Source of the DNA: RGIG6919 sp045531905
GTDB taxonomy: Bacteria > Bacillota > Clostridia > Lachnospirales > Lachnospiraceae
Length of the DNA: 64,000 nt
Assembly (NCBI GenBank): GCA_045531905.1
Contig: JAZSEY010000026.1
Location: 168,382-232,381, forward strand
Direction of reading: 5' to 3'
Shown here one piece after another: positions 27,271-35,994 of this stretch; position 1 is the first letter of the stretch; every line of letters starts with the position of its first letter. The translations under genes and the position numbers were made by a program. The notes under the pieces are model-generated. The model was not told where the DNA came from and made no database searches. It saw nothing but the letters and a program-made list of their open reading frames with translations.

Positions 27271-27827
27271 GATGATATCCTCTCAAAAAATGTATGTTTA
27301 TTGGTTTTATAGCACTTTTCTTTATAAATTGCAAATGGCAATTCATCTAAATAGTCAAAACTTGTCTGCAAATCTGATTCCACAATAATCACAGTATCCT
27401 CATTTACAATCGGACTATCTGCCAGTGCATACAAAACATTTTTCTCTAATAAATTACCATATGGTGGGTCCATATAAATGTAATCAAACACAATCCCTTT
27501 TGTAGATAGCATAGAAATGGCAGCAAATACATCATTTGCCATAACCACACCTTTATCAGCCAAATGGGTAGTGTTTAAATTCTGGCGAATACAGGCAAGC
27601 GCCTCTCTTCCCTGTTCTACAAAATATGCCTGCTTTGCACCACGACTCAATGCTTCAATTCCAATCTGTCCGCTTCCACTAAACAAATCCAAGAAATAAG
27701 CTCCCCCCAGCCCAACATTTAACATATTGAAAAGCGTCTCTTTTTCTCTATCCAGAGTAGGTCTTGTCTCCATTCCCTTTGGTGTCTGTAATTGTAATCT
27801 TCTGGCACTACCTGCTATTACACGCAT
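27267..27827 (-). CDS. rsmD: 16S rRNA (guanine(966)-N(2))-methyltransferase
   Basis: A 186-residue SAM-dependent methyltransferase. MRVIAGSARRLQLQTPKGM opens the protein, LDLFSGSGQIGIEALSRGA is the SAM-binding loop (about 46-64), and DYIYMDPPYG is the catalytic DPPY motif. It modifies G966 of 16S rRNA. The order rsmD-coaD is widely conserved. Unusually, the gene just upstream is a cellulase, ending 15 bases before the rsmD start. Confidence 0.94.
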   Translation of the reverse strand: MRVIAGSARRLQLQTPKGMETRPTLDREKETLFNMLNVGLGGAYFLDLFSGSGQIGIEALSRGAKQAYFVEQGREALACIRQNLNTTHLADKGVVMANDVFAAISMLSTKGIVFDYIYMDPPYGNLLEKNVLYALADSPIVNEDTVIIVESDLQTSFDYLDELPFAIYKEKCYKTNKHTFFERISS

Positions 27828-27842
27828 ATTTGCTCTCCTATA

Positions 27843-29381
27843 CTACTTATTCTTAATGGTATCTAACAACCATTTTCCGGACTCTGACAAATCCTCTTCC
27901 GTAAAACCACTGGTCTTCGAACAAGAACTCTTAAACATGGCTGATGTCTCTGCTTTGTTACACAAACTCCATCCGCAGAAACTCAAATTATACTCCTTAG
28001 CTAATTCCATCCATGTATTTGCCGAATCATAATCAATGGCACCATTTCCGGAAGCATCACAGATACTAAACTCACTAATAAAAATAGGAAGTCCTGCGGC
28101 AATCGCTGTTTTTACTTTATTACGGATATCATCCTTATGAGTTGCTGCGTAGAAGTGAACCGCATACATAATATTGTCATGTCCCTTGATTGGGTCCTTA
28201 CTTGCCACATCCACATCCTGTGACCAGTTTGGTGTTCCTACTATAATAATAGCATCCTTATCATTTTTTCTGATAATCGGAATAATATCCTCTGCATAGG
28301 CCTTTACATCAGACCAACTTGTACCACCATTTGGCTCATTACAAATCTCATAAATAACATGGTCTTTGTCTGCATATTTCTTAGACATTTCCTCAAAGAA
28401 CTTCTCAGCCTCACCCTGATGCACCTTCGGATTTAAGTCATGTAAGATATGCCAGTCAATGGTCACATACATACCAAGACTCTCTGTATCCTTTACAGCC
28501 TGGTCAATCAATTTTTTTAGATTATCCTTATTGCCATCTGTACAGTAACCACCATTTTCAGCAGTATACATAGCAAGACGAATCATGTTTACATTCCATT
28601 TATCCCGTAAATCCTTGAAGGCATCCTTATTGACATATTGTGGAAACCAAGCCAAACCATGAGTGGAAATACCACGAAGCTGAACAGCCTTTCCATTCTT
28701 ATCAACCAGATTCGTTCCCTTTACAGAAAGCTTACCATATGTACCAAATGGAGTCTCTCCATCTGCAACAGCAGGAGCCTCTTCTACTGCTTCAGTGGTC
28801 ACTTCTTCCGTAGCCTCTGTTGCCTCAGTAGGTTGCTCGGTACTTGCGTCATTCTTAACAACCTCACCGCCAACAGAAATGGTAACCATCTCTGGTTTGA
28901 TAACGTCGCTGGCGTACATAATAAATCCAATCGGAATATTACTATTTGCCGCAATCTCCTTATTATAATCCACACTAGTAATGGTCAAAACATTATTCTT
29001 TAATTCATATGTACCATTCCATGCAGAATCAGTTCTAAAGTTATCTGGAACAGCAATCTCTATCTTCCAATCTGTTAAGGTTGCGTCTGTCTGATTATAA
29101 AAAATCAAATCGCACTGTGCACCAATCAGACCATCTCCACTTTCCCACTGGTTGCTAACCTTAACGTCAACATAATAACCATTTCCAGACTGCTCCGCCG
29201 CTTTAGGCTGCTCGGTAGTATCCGTCGCTGCTTCCGTAGTAGCCTCAGTAGTTGTAGCAGATTCTGTTGCTGCCGTTGTTGTATTCTCCTCTTTACCGCC
29301 ACAGGCAACTAAAGAAAATGCCAGCATCAAAGCCATACTCAATACAACGCATCTATTTTTAAAATTTGTATTCTTTTTCAT
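27843..29381 (-). CDS. Cellulase lipoprotein: CBM2-like module plus glycoside hydrolase family 5
   Basis: A 512-residue exported protein. The lipoprotein signal ends at Cys27 (SLVAC). A Thr/Glu-rich linker (31-65), a CBM2-like cellulose-binding module (about 66-172, with VSNQWESGDGLIGA and LTDWKIEIAVP), a second Thr/Glu-rich linker (174-206) and a GH5 domain (about 214-508) follow. The probable acid/base is E349 in CNEPNG and the nucleophile E437 in FISEFS. It should cut beta-1,4-glucan chains at the cell surface, producing cello-oligosaccharides. A consensus promoter lies upstream. There is no terminator before rsmD, so this exoenzyme may be cotranscribed with rsmD-coaD. Confidence 0.9.
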   Translation of the reverse strand: MKKNTNFKNRCVVLSMALMLAFSLVACGGKEENTTTAATESATTTEATTEAATDTTEQPKAAEQSGNGYYVDVKVSNQWESGDGLIGAQCDLIFYNQTDATLTDWKIEIAVPDNFRTDSAWNGTYELKNNVLTITSVDYNKEIAANSNIPIGFIMYASDVIKPEMVTISVGGEVVKNDASTEQPTEATEATEEVTTEAVEEAPAVADGETPFGTYGKLSVKGTNLVDKNGKAVQLRGISTHGLAWFPQYVNKDAFKDLRDKWNVNMIRLAMYTAENGGYCTDGNKDNLKKLIDQAVKDTESLGMYVTIDWHILHDLNPKVHQGEAEKFFEEMSKKYADKDHVIYEICNEPNGGTSWSDVKAYAEDIIPIIRKNDKDAIIIVGTPNWSQDVDVASKDPIKGHDNIMYAVHFYAATHKDDIRNKVKTAIAAGLPIFISEFSICDASGNGAIDYDSANTWMELAKEYNLSFCGWSLCNKAETSAMFKSSCSKTSGFTEEDLSESGKWLLDTIKNK

Positions 29382-29429
29382 ATGTTATCCTCCAAACCAA
29401 AAATAGTATTACTATCTTAACAAAAATTC

Positions 29430-29458
29430 ATTATACCATTTTGTGGCTTCTTATTCAA
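29430..29458 (-). promoter_or_regulatory. Sigma-A promoter of the GH5 gene, with a dyad in its leader
   Basis: TTGAAT (29453-29458) and TATAAT (29430-29435) are 17 bases apart on the minus strand. Just downstream, 29403-29415 is a perfect dyad ATAGTA-T-TACTAT, a possible operator for substrate control. No regulator gene lies next to it. Confidence 0.7.
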
Positions 29459-29555
29459 ATGTTTCTAGTTTATTATGATGCACAAAAGACATAATAATCA
29501 CATAGCAGCAAACAAGCAGCTATTTCATATAAATATTTTAAAAGAAAGGTCGGTA

Positions 29556-29759
29556 ATGAAAATGAGTAGATCAAGAAATTCAGTCCCAGAAGCAAAGGGT
29601 GCATTAGACAAGTTCAAATTTGAGGTCGCCTCAGAAATCGGCGTTCCTTTAAAGCATGGTTACAACGGTGACTTAACTTCCCGTCAGAACGGTAGTGTCG
29701 GTGGCGAGATGGTTCGTAAAATGATTAAGGCTCAGGAAGAGCAAATGGCAGGTAAGTAA
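29556..29759 (+). CDS. Small acid-soluble spore protein, alpha/beta type
   Basis: A 67-residue protein containing KFKFEVASEIGVPL, which includes the EVASE-type site cut by germination protease GPR, and the DNA-binding GDLTSRQNGSVGGEMVRKM segment of alpha/beta SASPs. These proteins coat spore DNA and protect it from UV and heat. Two in-frame ATG codons (29556, 29562) are possible; 29556 has AAAGG at better spacing. The longer frame from 29475 lacks a ribosome site. No convincing sigma-G promoter could be read upstream. Confidence 0.93.
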   Translation: MKMSRSRNSVPEAKGALDKFKFEVASEIGVPLKHGYNGDLTSRQNGSVGGEMVRKMIKAQEEQMAGK

Positions 29760-29790
29760 CACCGAAATGCCTACACAGTTGATATGACTG

Positions 29791-29829
29791 TAAAAAAGTG
29801 GTCTTGGAGTAAATACTCCAGGACCACTT
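29791..29829 (-). terminator. Intrinsic terminator after recG
   Basis: A 15-bp imperfect stem (AAGTGGTC..TGGAGT / ACTCCA..GACCACTT, loop AAAT) is followed on the minus strand by seven T residues. It ends recG and may also stop transcripts from the convergent SASP gene. Confidence 0.85.
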
Positions 29830-29838
29830 ATTCTATAC

Positions 29839-31869
29839 TTATAAATTCATAGAAATAGACAACTTCTCCTTAAGCGCTTCGGAAGGCAATGATTTTAAAT
29901 CATATCCCTGACGCTTCAAATGAGAAATACTATCCTTTGCAAGTTTTAACATATCCGCGTGATTATAAATATCCGCCAATTCAAAGAATGTCTCACCACT
30001 CTGGCGATACCCAAAGAAATCACCCGGTCCACGAAGTCGTAAATCTTCATTTGCAATGAAGAAGCCGTCATTAGACTGATTCAGAACTTCCAATCGTTCC
30101 ATGGCTTCCTTGGATTCCTTGCCACATATGAACACACAATAGGACTGAGCATCCCCACGTCCAACACGACCACGAAGCTGGTGAAGCTGTGCCAAACCAA
30201 ACCGTTCTGCATTTTCCACAATCATAACGGTAGCGTTTGGATTATCAATACCAACTTCTATTACAGTAGTTGATACGAGCACTTGAATCTCTTTTTGATA
30301 AAACCGCTCCATAATTTCCTGTTTCATATCTGCAGACATTTTGCCATGCAAATACTCTACGGAAATACTGCCACCCAGAACTTCTTTTAAAGTATCCGTG
30401 TAGGATACAACATTTTCCACTTCTAACGTATCACTTTCTTCCACCATCGGACAAATCACATACACCTGATGTCCGGCAGAAACTTCTTTCGTAATAAAAC
30501 GATATGCTGCGGGTCTATATTTTGTCCCCACAACACAATTCTTGATAGGAAGCCTGTTTGCCGGTAACTCGTCCATAATCGAGATATCCAAATCGCCATA
30601 TAAAATGATTGCCAGCGTTCTTGGTATCGGAGTCGCACTCATAACCATTACATGTGGCGACATGCTCTTTTCAGATAAGGCCTGTCGCTGTTTCACACCA
30701 AAACGATGCTGCTCGTCTGTCACCACCAACCCAAGATTGGCATATTCCACCTTGTCCTGAATTAAGGCATGCGTACCTATTACCAAATCCAGTTCATGAT
30801 TTTTCAAATCCTCATAAATGCGTCGTTTATCCTTCATGGATGTAGAGCCAACCAATAATGCCACTCTCACCCCATGCGGTTCTAACAATTTGCGTACAGT
30901 CTCATAATGCTGACTGGCGAGTACCTCCGTCGGAACCATATATGCACCTTGATAACCGGCCTTTACACACATCAAAAATGCTATCACAGCAACAATAGTC
31001 TTACCGGAACCTACATCACCCTGCACCAAACGGTTCATGACATATTCCCCTTCCAAATCCTGTCGAATCTCGGAAATGGTTCGCTTTTGTGCCCCAGTTA
31101 ATTCATAAGGAAGTGCATTGATGAATGCATCTATATCCTTCGTATAAGACATCGGAAATTGATTGCTCTGGTAACTTCTTCCATCTTTTATCGCCTCCAT
31201 GGCAGCCAAATAGAAGAAAAATTCATCAAATACCAAACGGTTACGCGCCTTAAGCAAGGTTTCATCAGACTGTGGAAAATGCATCTCTTTCAAAGCCTCG
31301 GAAAAAGGCATCAATTGATGCATATCTAAAATCTCTGTTGGAAGCGGGTCTTCCAATCCATCCACAAGTGGTAATACCTGCTGAATTGCCTTCTGCACAA
31401 GTTTATTTGACAGTCCCTTTGTCAGTCCATAAACAGGTTGACGCATGCTTCGCATACTCCGATATGCCTCTACACTGTAATGCTCAGGGTGTTCCATAAT
31501 CATCTGCCCTGACTTCACAGTTACCGTACCCACAAATACAAATTCCTGCCCCACATGGAAGGTCTGTCTCAAATACGGCATATTAAACCAAGTAAGTTTT
31601 AACACACCGGTATAGTCCTTACAAAGGCAAGTAACCAACGTAAGCGAACGCACTCTCCTTACTTCCACATGGGAAGAAATGGTTGCCTGCACGGCCACTC
31701 TCGCTCCTGTTTCTACAGATTCAATATCTATAGGCGCATCATAGCTCAGATAATGTCTTGGATACAAATGAATCAAATCCGAAACAGTATCTACATGAAT
31801 TTTATGAAAAAGAGTAGACGTTTTATCGCCTACTCCTTTTATTTTGCTGATAGAATCCTCTAAACGCAT
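29839..31869 (-). CDS. recG: ATP-dependent DNA helicase RecG
   Basis: A 676-residue helicase. The N-terminal wedge/OB domain contains VAVQATISSHVEVRRVRSL. The motor follows, with Walker A GDVGSGKT near 283, DEQH box VVTDEQHRFGVKQR, motif III MSATPIPRT, and motif VI QLRGRVGRG. It reverses stalled replication forks and Holliday junctions. The fakA-recG-rsmD-coaD order is common in Firmicutes; here a SASP and a cellulase are inserted between recG and rsmD. Confidence 0.97.
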   Translation of the reverse strand: MRLEDSISKIKGVGDKTSTLFHKIHVDTVSDLIHLYPRHYLSYDAPIDIESVETGARVAVQATISSHVEVRRVRSLTLVTCLCKDYTGVLKLTWFNMPYLRQTFHVGQEFVFVGTVTVKSGQMIMEHPEHYSVEAYRSMRSMRQPVYGLTKGLSNKLVQKAIQQVLPLVDGLEDPLPTEILDMHQLMPFSEALKEMHFPQSDETLLKARNRLVFDEFFFYLAAMEAIKDGRSYQSNQFPMSYTKDIDAFINALPYELTGAQKRTISEIRQDLEGEYVMNRLVQGDVGSGKTIVAVIAFLMCVKAGYQGAYMVPTEVLASQHYETVRKLLEPHGVRVALLVGSTSMKDKRRIYEDLKNHELDLVIGTHALIQDKVEYANLGLVVTDEQHRFGVKQRQALSEKSMSPHVMVMSATPIPRTLAIILYGDLDISIMDELPANRLPIKNCVVGTKYRPAAYRFITKEVSAGHQVYVICPMVEESDTLEVENVVSYTDTLKEVLGGSISVEYLHGKMSADMKQEIMERFYQKEIQVLVSTTVIEVGIDNPNATVMIVENAERFGLAQLHQLRGRVGRGDAQSYCVFICGKESKEAMERLEVLNQSNDGFFIANEDLRLRGPGDFFGYRQSGETFFELADIYNHADMLKLAKDSISHLKRQGYDLKSLPSEALKEKLSISMNL

Positions 31870-31898
31870 AGAATTTCCTCCAACAAAGTATATGAATA

Positions 31899-33584
31899 TT
31901 ACTCAACTGAAATTACATAGTAATAAATTGGCTGTCCGCCATAGTATACTTCCACATCTGCATCCGGAAGCATCTCAGAAATCTTTGCAGCCATAGCATT
32001 TGCAGCATCCTCTGTAACTTCTTCACCATAGTAAATGGAAACAAGTTCAGAATCCTCATCAGAAATACTGCGAATCAATTCGATGGTTGTGCTCTCCATA
32101 TCCTGACCAACCGCTTCAATACCTGCATCACCGATACCCATGTAATCACCCATGTGAATCTCTTTGCCATCAATGCTGGTATCTCTTACAGCATATGTTA
32201 CCTGGCCACTCTTAACAGCAGCCATAGCCTCAATCATAGCTTCTTCATTTTCTTCAGGAGTTGCCTCACCACTAAATCCAATCATAGCAGAAATTCCCTG
32301 AGGAACTGTCTTAGATGGAATTACGATAATCTTCTTATCCTCTGTGAGGGACTGTGCCTGATTTGCAGCAAGGATAATGTTCTTATTATTAGGAAGAATA
32401 TAAATGCACTCTGCATTAACAGAAGCAATTGCCTCTAACATATCCTCTGTACTTGGGTTCATGGTCTGACCACCGGCAATGATATAGTCCACATTCAATT
32501 CTGAGAAAATGTCATTCATTCCATCACCAATAGAAACTGCGATAAAACCATATGGCTTTGCAGGTTCTGCCGGCTTTGCCTGTGCTCTTTCTGCTTCCTG
32601 CTCTTTCGCAAGTTTTTCAGACTCTTTGATAACCTTCTCCTGATGCTCTAATCTCATGTTGTCAACCTTCATATTGCAAAGAGAACCATATTCAAGACCC
32701 TTCTCAAAGGCCTGACCTGGATGATTGGTGTGAACGTGAATCTTCACAATCTCATCATCAGCTACCACTACAAGAGAATCACCGATAGAAAGCAGGAATT
32801 CTTTGAATAACTCCTCATCCTTCTCAGTAAATTCCTTCTCTAACATAATGATAAACTCAGTACAATAACCAAATGTAATATGAGATGTATCGATATCCTC
32901 AGCATTTACTGCAGTAGTCATCTGTGGCTTTGCAACAGTTGGAATCTCTACATTGAAATCTGCCGGATTACCAACAAATGCATCATATGCTCCATGAAGC
33001 ACTTCCATAAGACCCTGTCCACCAGAGTCCACAACGCCTGCTTCCTTTAATACAGGGAGCATATCCGGAGTCTTTGCTAACACTTCATAGCCATAATCTA
33101 AAATTGCCTTAAAGTAAGCATCCATATCTTCTGCAGTAGGTGCAAGTTCTAATGCCTTATCAGACATTCCCTTTGCTACTGTTAAAATGGTACCTTCCTT
33201 TGGCTTCATAACAGCCTTGTAAGCTGTCTTCACTGCACGTTCAAATCCTGCTGCGAAATCCTGAATCGTAAGCTCTTCTTTCTCGCTAATCTCCTTGCAG
33301 AAGCCTCTAAATAACTGAGAAAGGATAACACCTGAGTTACCTCTGGCACCTCTCAAAGAACCACTGGAAATAGCCTTTGAAAGTGTCTTCATAGACGGAT
33401 TATCAAGAGACTGAACCTCCTTAGCCGCTGACATAATAGTAAGCGACATATTTGTTCCTGTATCACCATCTGGTACAGGGAACACGTTCAATTCGTTAAT
33501 ATACTCTTTTTTTGCCTCAATACGCTTAGCACCTGCTAAAAATGCTGCCTGCAACTGTGCCGCGTTCATTGTACTTGTACTCAC
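31899..33584 (-). CDS. fakA: DAK2/DegV-domain fatty acid kinase subunit FakA (YloV family)
   Basis: The 561-residue protein has an N-terminal DhaL-like kinase domain with NELNVFPVPDGDTGTNMSLT (near residues 27-46) and SLRGARGNSGVILSQ. A central domain and a C-terminal Fak-type domain follow. In known Firmicutes it phosphorylates fatty acids held by a FakB (DegV) partner; no fakB gene is in this window. It lies 19 bases after the Asp23-family gene and 29 before recG, the classic yloU-yloV-recG order. Confidence 0.9.
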   Translation of the reverse strand: MSTSTMNAAQLQAAFLAGAKRIEAKKEYINELNVFPVPDGDTGTNMSLTIMSAAKEVQSLDNPSMKTLSKAISSGSLRGARGNSGVILSQLFRGFCKEISEKEELTIQDFAAGFERAVKTAYKAVMKPKEGTILTVAKGMSDKALELAPTAEDMDAYFKAILDYGYEVLAKTPDMLPVLKEAGVVDSGGQGLMEVLHGAYDAFVGNPADFNVEIPTVAKPQMTTAVNAEDIDTSHITFGYCTEFIIMLEKEFTEKDEELFKEFLLSIGDSLVVVADDEIVKIHVHTNHPGQAFEKGLEYGSLCNMKVDNMRLEHQEKVIKESEKLAKEQEAERAQAKPAEPAKPYGFIAVSIGDGMNDIFSELNVDYIIAGGQTMNPSTEDMLEAIASVNAECIYILPNNKNIILAANQAQSLTEDKKIIVIPSKTVPQGISAMIGFSGEATPEENEEAMIEAMAAVKSGQVTYAVRDTSIDGKEIHMGDYMGIGDAGIEAVGQDMESTTIELIRSISDEDSELVSIYYGEEVTEDAANAMAAKISEMLPDADVEVYYGGQPIYYYVISVE

Positions 33585-33603
33585 AACTGATTCCTCCTGC
33601 TAA

Positions 33604-33963
33604 TTAATCAATCACTCTTACGCCTTCAACGTAAACATGAATTGCATCTACCTTCAAACCTGTAAACTCTTCCACCTTATAGCGGACAGTCTGCATTAAA
33701 TTCTCTGCAACTGTTGAAATACAAACACCATACGCAACAATAATGTGAATGTCAATAGTCAAAGCGTTGTTCTCGTCAACCATAACTGACACACCCTTGC
33801 TTACACTGTCGCCCTTTAATAACTTTACAAGACCGTCCTTCATGCTGACGGTTGCCATACCTACAATACCAAAGCACTCATTTGCTGATGAACCAGCATA
33901 CTGTGCAATTACATCATTCTCAATTATGATTCTGCCATTTTCTGTAGTCATTGTTCCATTCAT
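33604..33963 (-). CDS. Asp23/Gls24 family envelope stress response protein (YloU type)
   Basis: A 119-residue protein with the Asp23 pattern: GRIIIENDVIAQYAG at the start, then ECFGIVGMA and a C-terminal YKVEEFTGLKVDAIHVYVEGV segment. Asp23-family proteins are small abundant cytoplasmic or membrane-associated proteins linked to cell-envelope stress. ATG 33963 has GGAGG seven bases upstream; the longer frame from 34059 includes the leader. It is divergent from rpmB and leads fakA and recG. Confidence 0.9.
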   Translation of the reverse strand: MNGTMTTENGRIIIENDVIAQYAGSSANECFGIVGMATVSMKDGLVKLLKGDSVSKGVSVMVDENNALTIDIHIIVAYGVCISTVAENLMQTVRYKVEEFTGLKVDAIHVYVEGVRVID

Positions 33964-34092
33964 AGGGATTCCTCCTTTTTTTATATAAAGTTGCACTATG
34001 TAACTCATCGTACATATGCACATAAATACATGGTTACGCATATTATAACCTCTTTCCATAAAAAAATAAACAACTATTTTTTGAAATTATGC

Positions 34093-34121
34093 TTGCATTT
34101 CCATTTGATATCTGTTAATAT
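34093..34121 (+). promoter_or_regulatory. Sigma-A promoter of rpmB
   Basis: TTGCAT (34093-34098) and TAATAT (34116-34121) are spaced by 17 bases, about 45 bases upstream of the rpmB ribosome site. Confidence 0.65.
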
Positions 34122-34170
34122 TGACGTGTTGCGAACCCCTAGGGTAATTTTGTGCAAGGAGGTGCTAATC

Positions 34171-34356
34171 ATGGCAAAGTGTTCAATTTGTGATAAGGGT
34201 GCTCATTTTGGTATTAAGGTGAGCCATTCCCATAGAAGATCTAATAAGATGTGGAAGTCAAACATCAAGTCCGTTATGGCGAAGGTGAACGGCGCTCCTA
34301 AGAGAATCTACGTATGTACTTCATGCTTGAAGTCAGGTAAAGTAGAGCGTGCTTAA
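34171..34356 (+). CDS. rpmB: 50S ribosomal protein L28, zinc-ribbon form
   Basis: The 61-residue protein begins MAKCSICDKGAHFGIKVSHS and ends with the YVCTSCLKSGKVERA segment. The two CxxC pairs indicate the zinc-binding form of L28. AAGGAGGTG lies just before ATG 34171. The gene is divergent from the Asp23-fakA-recG run, the usual Firmicute arrangement, and is followed by a strong terminator. Confidence 0.98.
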   Translation: MAKCSICDKGAHFGIKVSHSHRRSNKMWKSNIKSVMAKVNGAPKRIYVCTSCLKSGKVERA

Positions 34357-34364
34357 TTAGACGT

Positions 34365-34396
34365 AAAAAAAGTGTGACGGTTGTCACACTTTTTTT
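34365..34396. terminator. Bidirectional terminator between rpmB and the GNAT gene
   Basis: A perfect 14-bp stem with A-run and T-run arms around GTGTGAC / GTCACAC (loop GGTT) can stop transcription from both convergent genes. Its distal arm touches the acetyltransferase stop codon. Confidence 0.95.
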
Positions 34397-34889
34397 ATTG
34401 CACTTTATTCTCTCCTATCTTCAATTCTTTGCATTGCCATTCTTCGCCCAGAACACAATATGTCTCTGTTGTGTCAAGAATTACATCTTCGAATCCAACA
34501 GACTTGTAACAATGATAAGCAGAAGTGTTATTTTCAAAAACACCTAATGACACGCTTTTTGCTCCATATATTTCAAATGCATATTTTAATCCTTGTTGAA
34601 GCATTGCTTTACCATATCCTGCACCACGTTTTGTAGGATTAATAATTACAAATCCCATGCGCAACTCATCCATACATTCATTAGGAGTTCGAAATGTAAA
34701 AAAACCTAGCACACCATTTTCATCAAATGCTGTAAAAGGCATTAGGTGCTCAACGAATGCAAATTCGGTATCTGTAATTGGATAATTCCCCATCACTCCT
34801 GCCGTCCATTGATAAAATGCCCTTTCATCTTGGCACCAAGACAAAATGGTTTTTGCATCCGTATTTTTGTATGGTCTAATTCTAATCAT
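34395..34889 (-). CDS. GNAT family N-acetyltransferase
   Basis: A 164-residue protein with the GNAT fold: MRMGFVIINPTKRGAGYGKAML-like motif A (acetyl-CoA pyrophosphate loop R-x-x-G-x-G/A in KRGAGYGKAM, near residue 88) and NTSAYHCYKSVGF in motif B. It should transfer an acetyl group to an amine of a small molecule or protein N-terminus; the substrate cannot be inferred. It is monocistronic, with a TTGACA-type promoter upstream. Confidence 0.85.
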   Translation of the reverse strand: MIRIRPYKNTDAKTILSWCQDERAFYQWTAGVMGNYPITDTEFAFVEHLMPFTAFDENGVLGFFTFRTPNECMDELRMGFVIINPTKRGAGYGKAMLQQGLKYAFEIYGAKSVSLGVFENNTSAYHCYKSVGFEDVILDTTETYCVLGEEWQCKELKIGENKVQ

Positions 34890-34928
34890 AAATCTTCTCC
34901 TTAAACATCCTTTTCCCTCTATATTATT

Positions 34929-34956
34929 AAAATATCAAATCCACTACCATTGTCAA
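34929..34956 (-). promoter_or_regulatory. Sigma-A promoter of the GNAT gene
   Basis: TTGACA (34951-34956) and TATTTT (34929-34934) are 16 bases apart on the minus strand. Confidence 0.55.
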
Positions 34957-35010
34957 GAAATAACTAAACAATGATTGAAACAACTTCATTGATAGATTGT
35001 AAATTTGTTA

Positions 35011-35039
35011 TTGACAAGTCAATTCATATTTGATAATAT
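35011..35039 (+). promoter_or_regulatory. Sigma-A promoter of the Rpn-family gene
   Basis: TTGACA (35011-35016) and TAATAT (35034-35039) are 17 bases apart. The promoter lies inside the longest open frame, which therefore cannot be fully translated. Confidence 0.8.
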
Positions 35040-35118
35040 CTGCATATGTTATTTTTTACATTTTTATCTTTTGTGCTTGTATATTAGTGATACAAATGTT
35101 ATGATGAAAGAAGATTTC

Positions 35119-35988
35119 ATGGGAGAAAAGGATTTAAACACCAAGAATTTGGAAGCATATAATGATGTCTTCGCAGATATTTTTAATGTGTTGATATTTC
35201 ATGAGGATTATATTGAGGAATCATTGCTGGTGGACGGCCCAACTGAAACACAATATATGACAGAAACTGGTAATTTACATACACATCACCGAGACTGTAT
35301 GAAATATTATCAGGATACAAGACTTGCTTGCGTCACATTTGGAATCGAGAACCAGACAACGGTGGACAAGAGTATGCCTGTACGGATGATGAGTTATGAT
35401 TGCGACAAATATATAGCACAACTGAAGAATGAGGAAGCAATCTCACCTATCGTTTCGATTGTGCTTTATTTTGGTGACGGACACTGGGATAAGCCATTGT
35501 CACTGTATGACATGTATCCGCAAATACCGACACAGATAAAACCATATGTTAACGATTATTCCATTCACGTTATTGACATCAAATTGATACCAAAGGAACT
35601 GCGAAGCAAACTGAAAAGTGACTTTAAAGTCATTGCAGACTTTTTTGCCGAAAAAGATGACAAAAACTACACCCCTTCGAACGATGCAATCAAGCATCCA
35701 GAGGCGGTACTACATATGCTTAAAGTATTTACAAACGATAATCGATATAATGATATCGAAGAATCCATGCTATTAGATATACAGGAAGGTAAGGTGATTA
35801 CAATGTGTAATTTTGCTGAAAGAATGGAACAAAAAGGAATCCAAAAAGGTAGACAAGAAGGTAGACAAGAAGGCGAATCCCTACTGGCAGAAGCCATTTT
35901 AGCTCTAAAAGCCGGTAGAACCATAGAGGAATTGAAGGATGCATACAATGATCATACGCTAGAACTGGCACAAAAGTGTCTTTACTAA
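35119..35988 (+). CDS. Rpn family recombination-promoting nuclease / putative transposase
   Basis: The 289-residue protein begins MGEKDLNTKNLEAYNDVFAD, the usual start of Rpn (YhgA-like, PDDEXK_2) proteins in Lachnospiraceae, and ends in a low-complexity helix with KGRQEGRQEG and an LKAGRTIEELKDA segment. Family members are small PD-(D/E)XK nucleases that promote RecA-independent recombination in E. coli; they are numerous and fast-evolving in gut Firmicutes. The tandem GRQEG comes from a short DNA repeat at 35848-35872, a likely slippage site. ATG 35119 is preferred over 35101. No terminal inverted repeats were seen, so it is not an intact mobile element. Confidence 0.75.
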   Translation: MGEKDLNTKNLEAYNDVFADIFNVLIFHEDYIEESLLVDGPTETQYMTETGNLHTHHRDCMKYYQDTRLACVTFGIENQTTVDKSMPVRMMSYDCDKYIAQLKNEEAISPIVSIVLYFGDGHWDKPLSLYDMYPQIPTQIKPYVNDYSIHVIDIKLIPKELRSKLKSDFKVIADFFAEKDDKNYTPSNDAIKHPEAVLHMLKVFTNDNRYNDIEESMLLDIQEGKVITMCNFAERMEQKGIQKGRQEGRQEGESLLAEAILALKAGRTIEELKDAYNDHTLELAQKCLY

Positions 35989-35994
35989 AATACA

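Noticed and set aside
35005..35118. Longer start of the Rpn-family protein
   Set aside because: A TTGACA-17-TAATAT promoter lies inside the extension, and the known family start is at 35119.
35119..35988. Complete transposon around the Rpn-family gene
   Set aside because: No terminal inverted repeats or target-site duplications could be found on either side.
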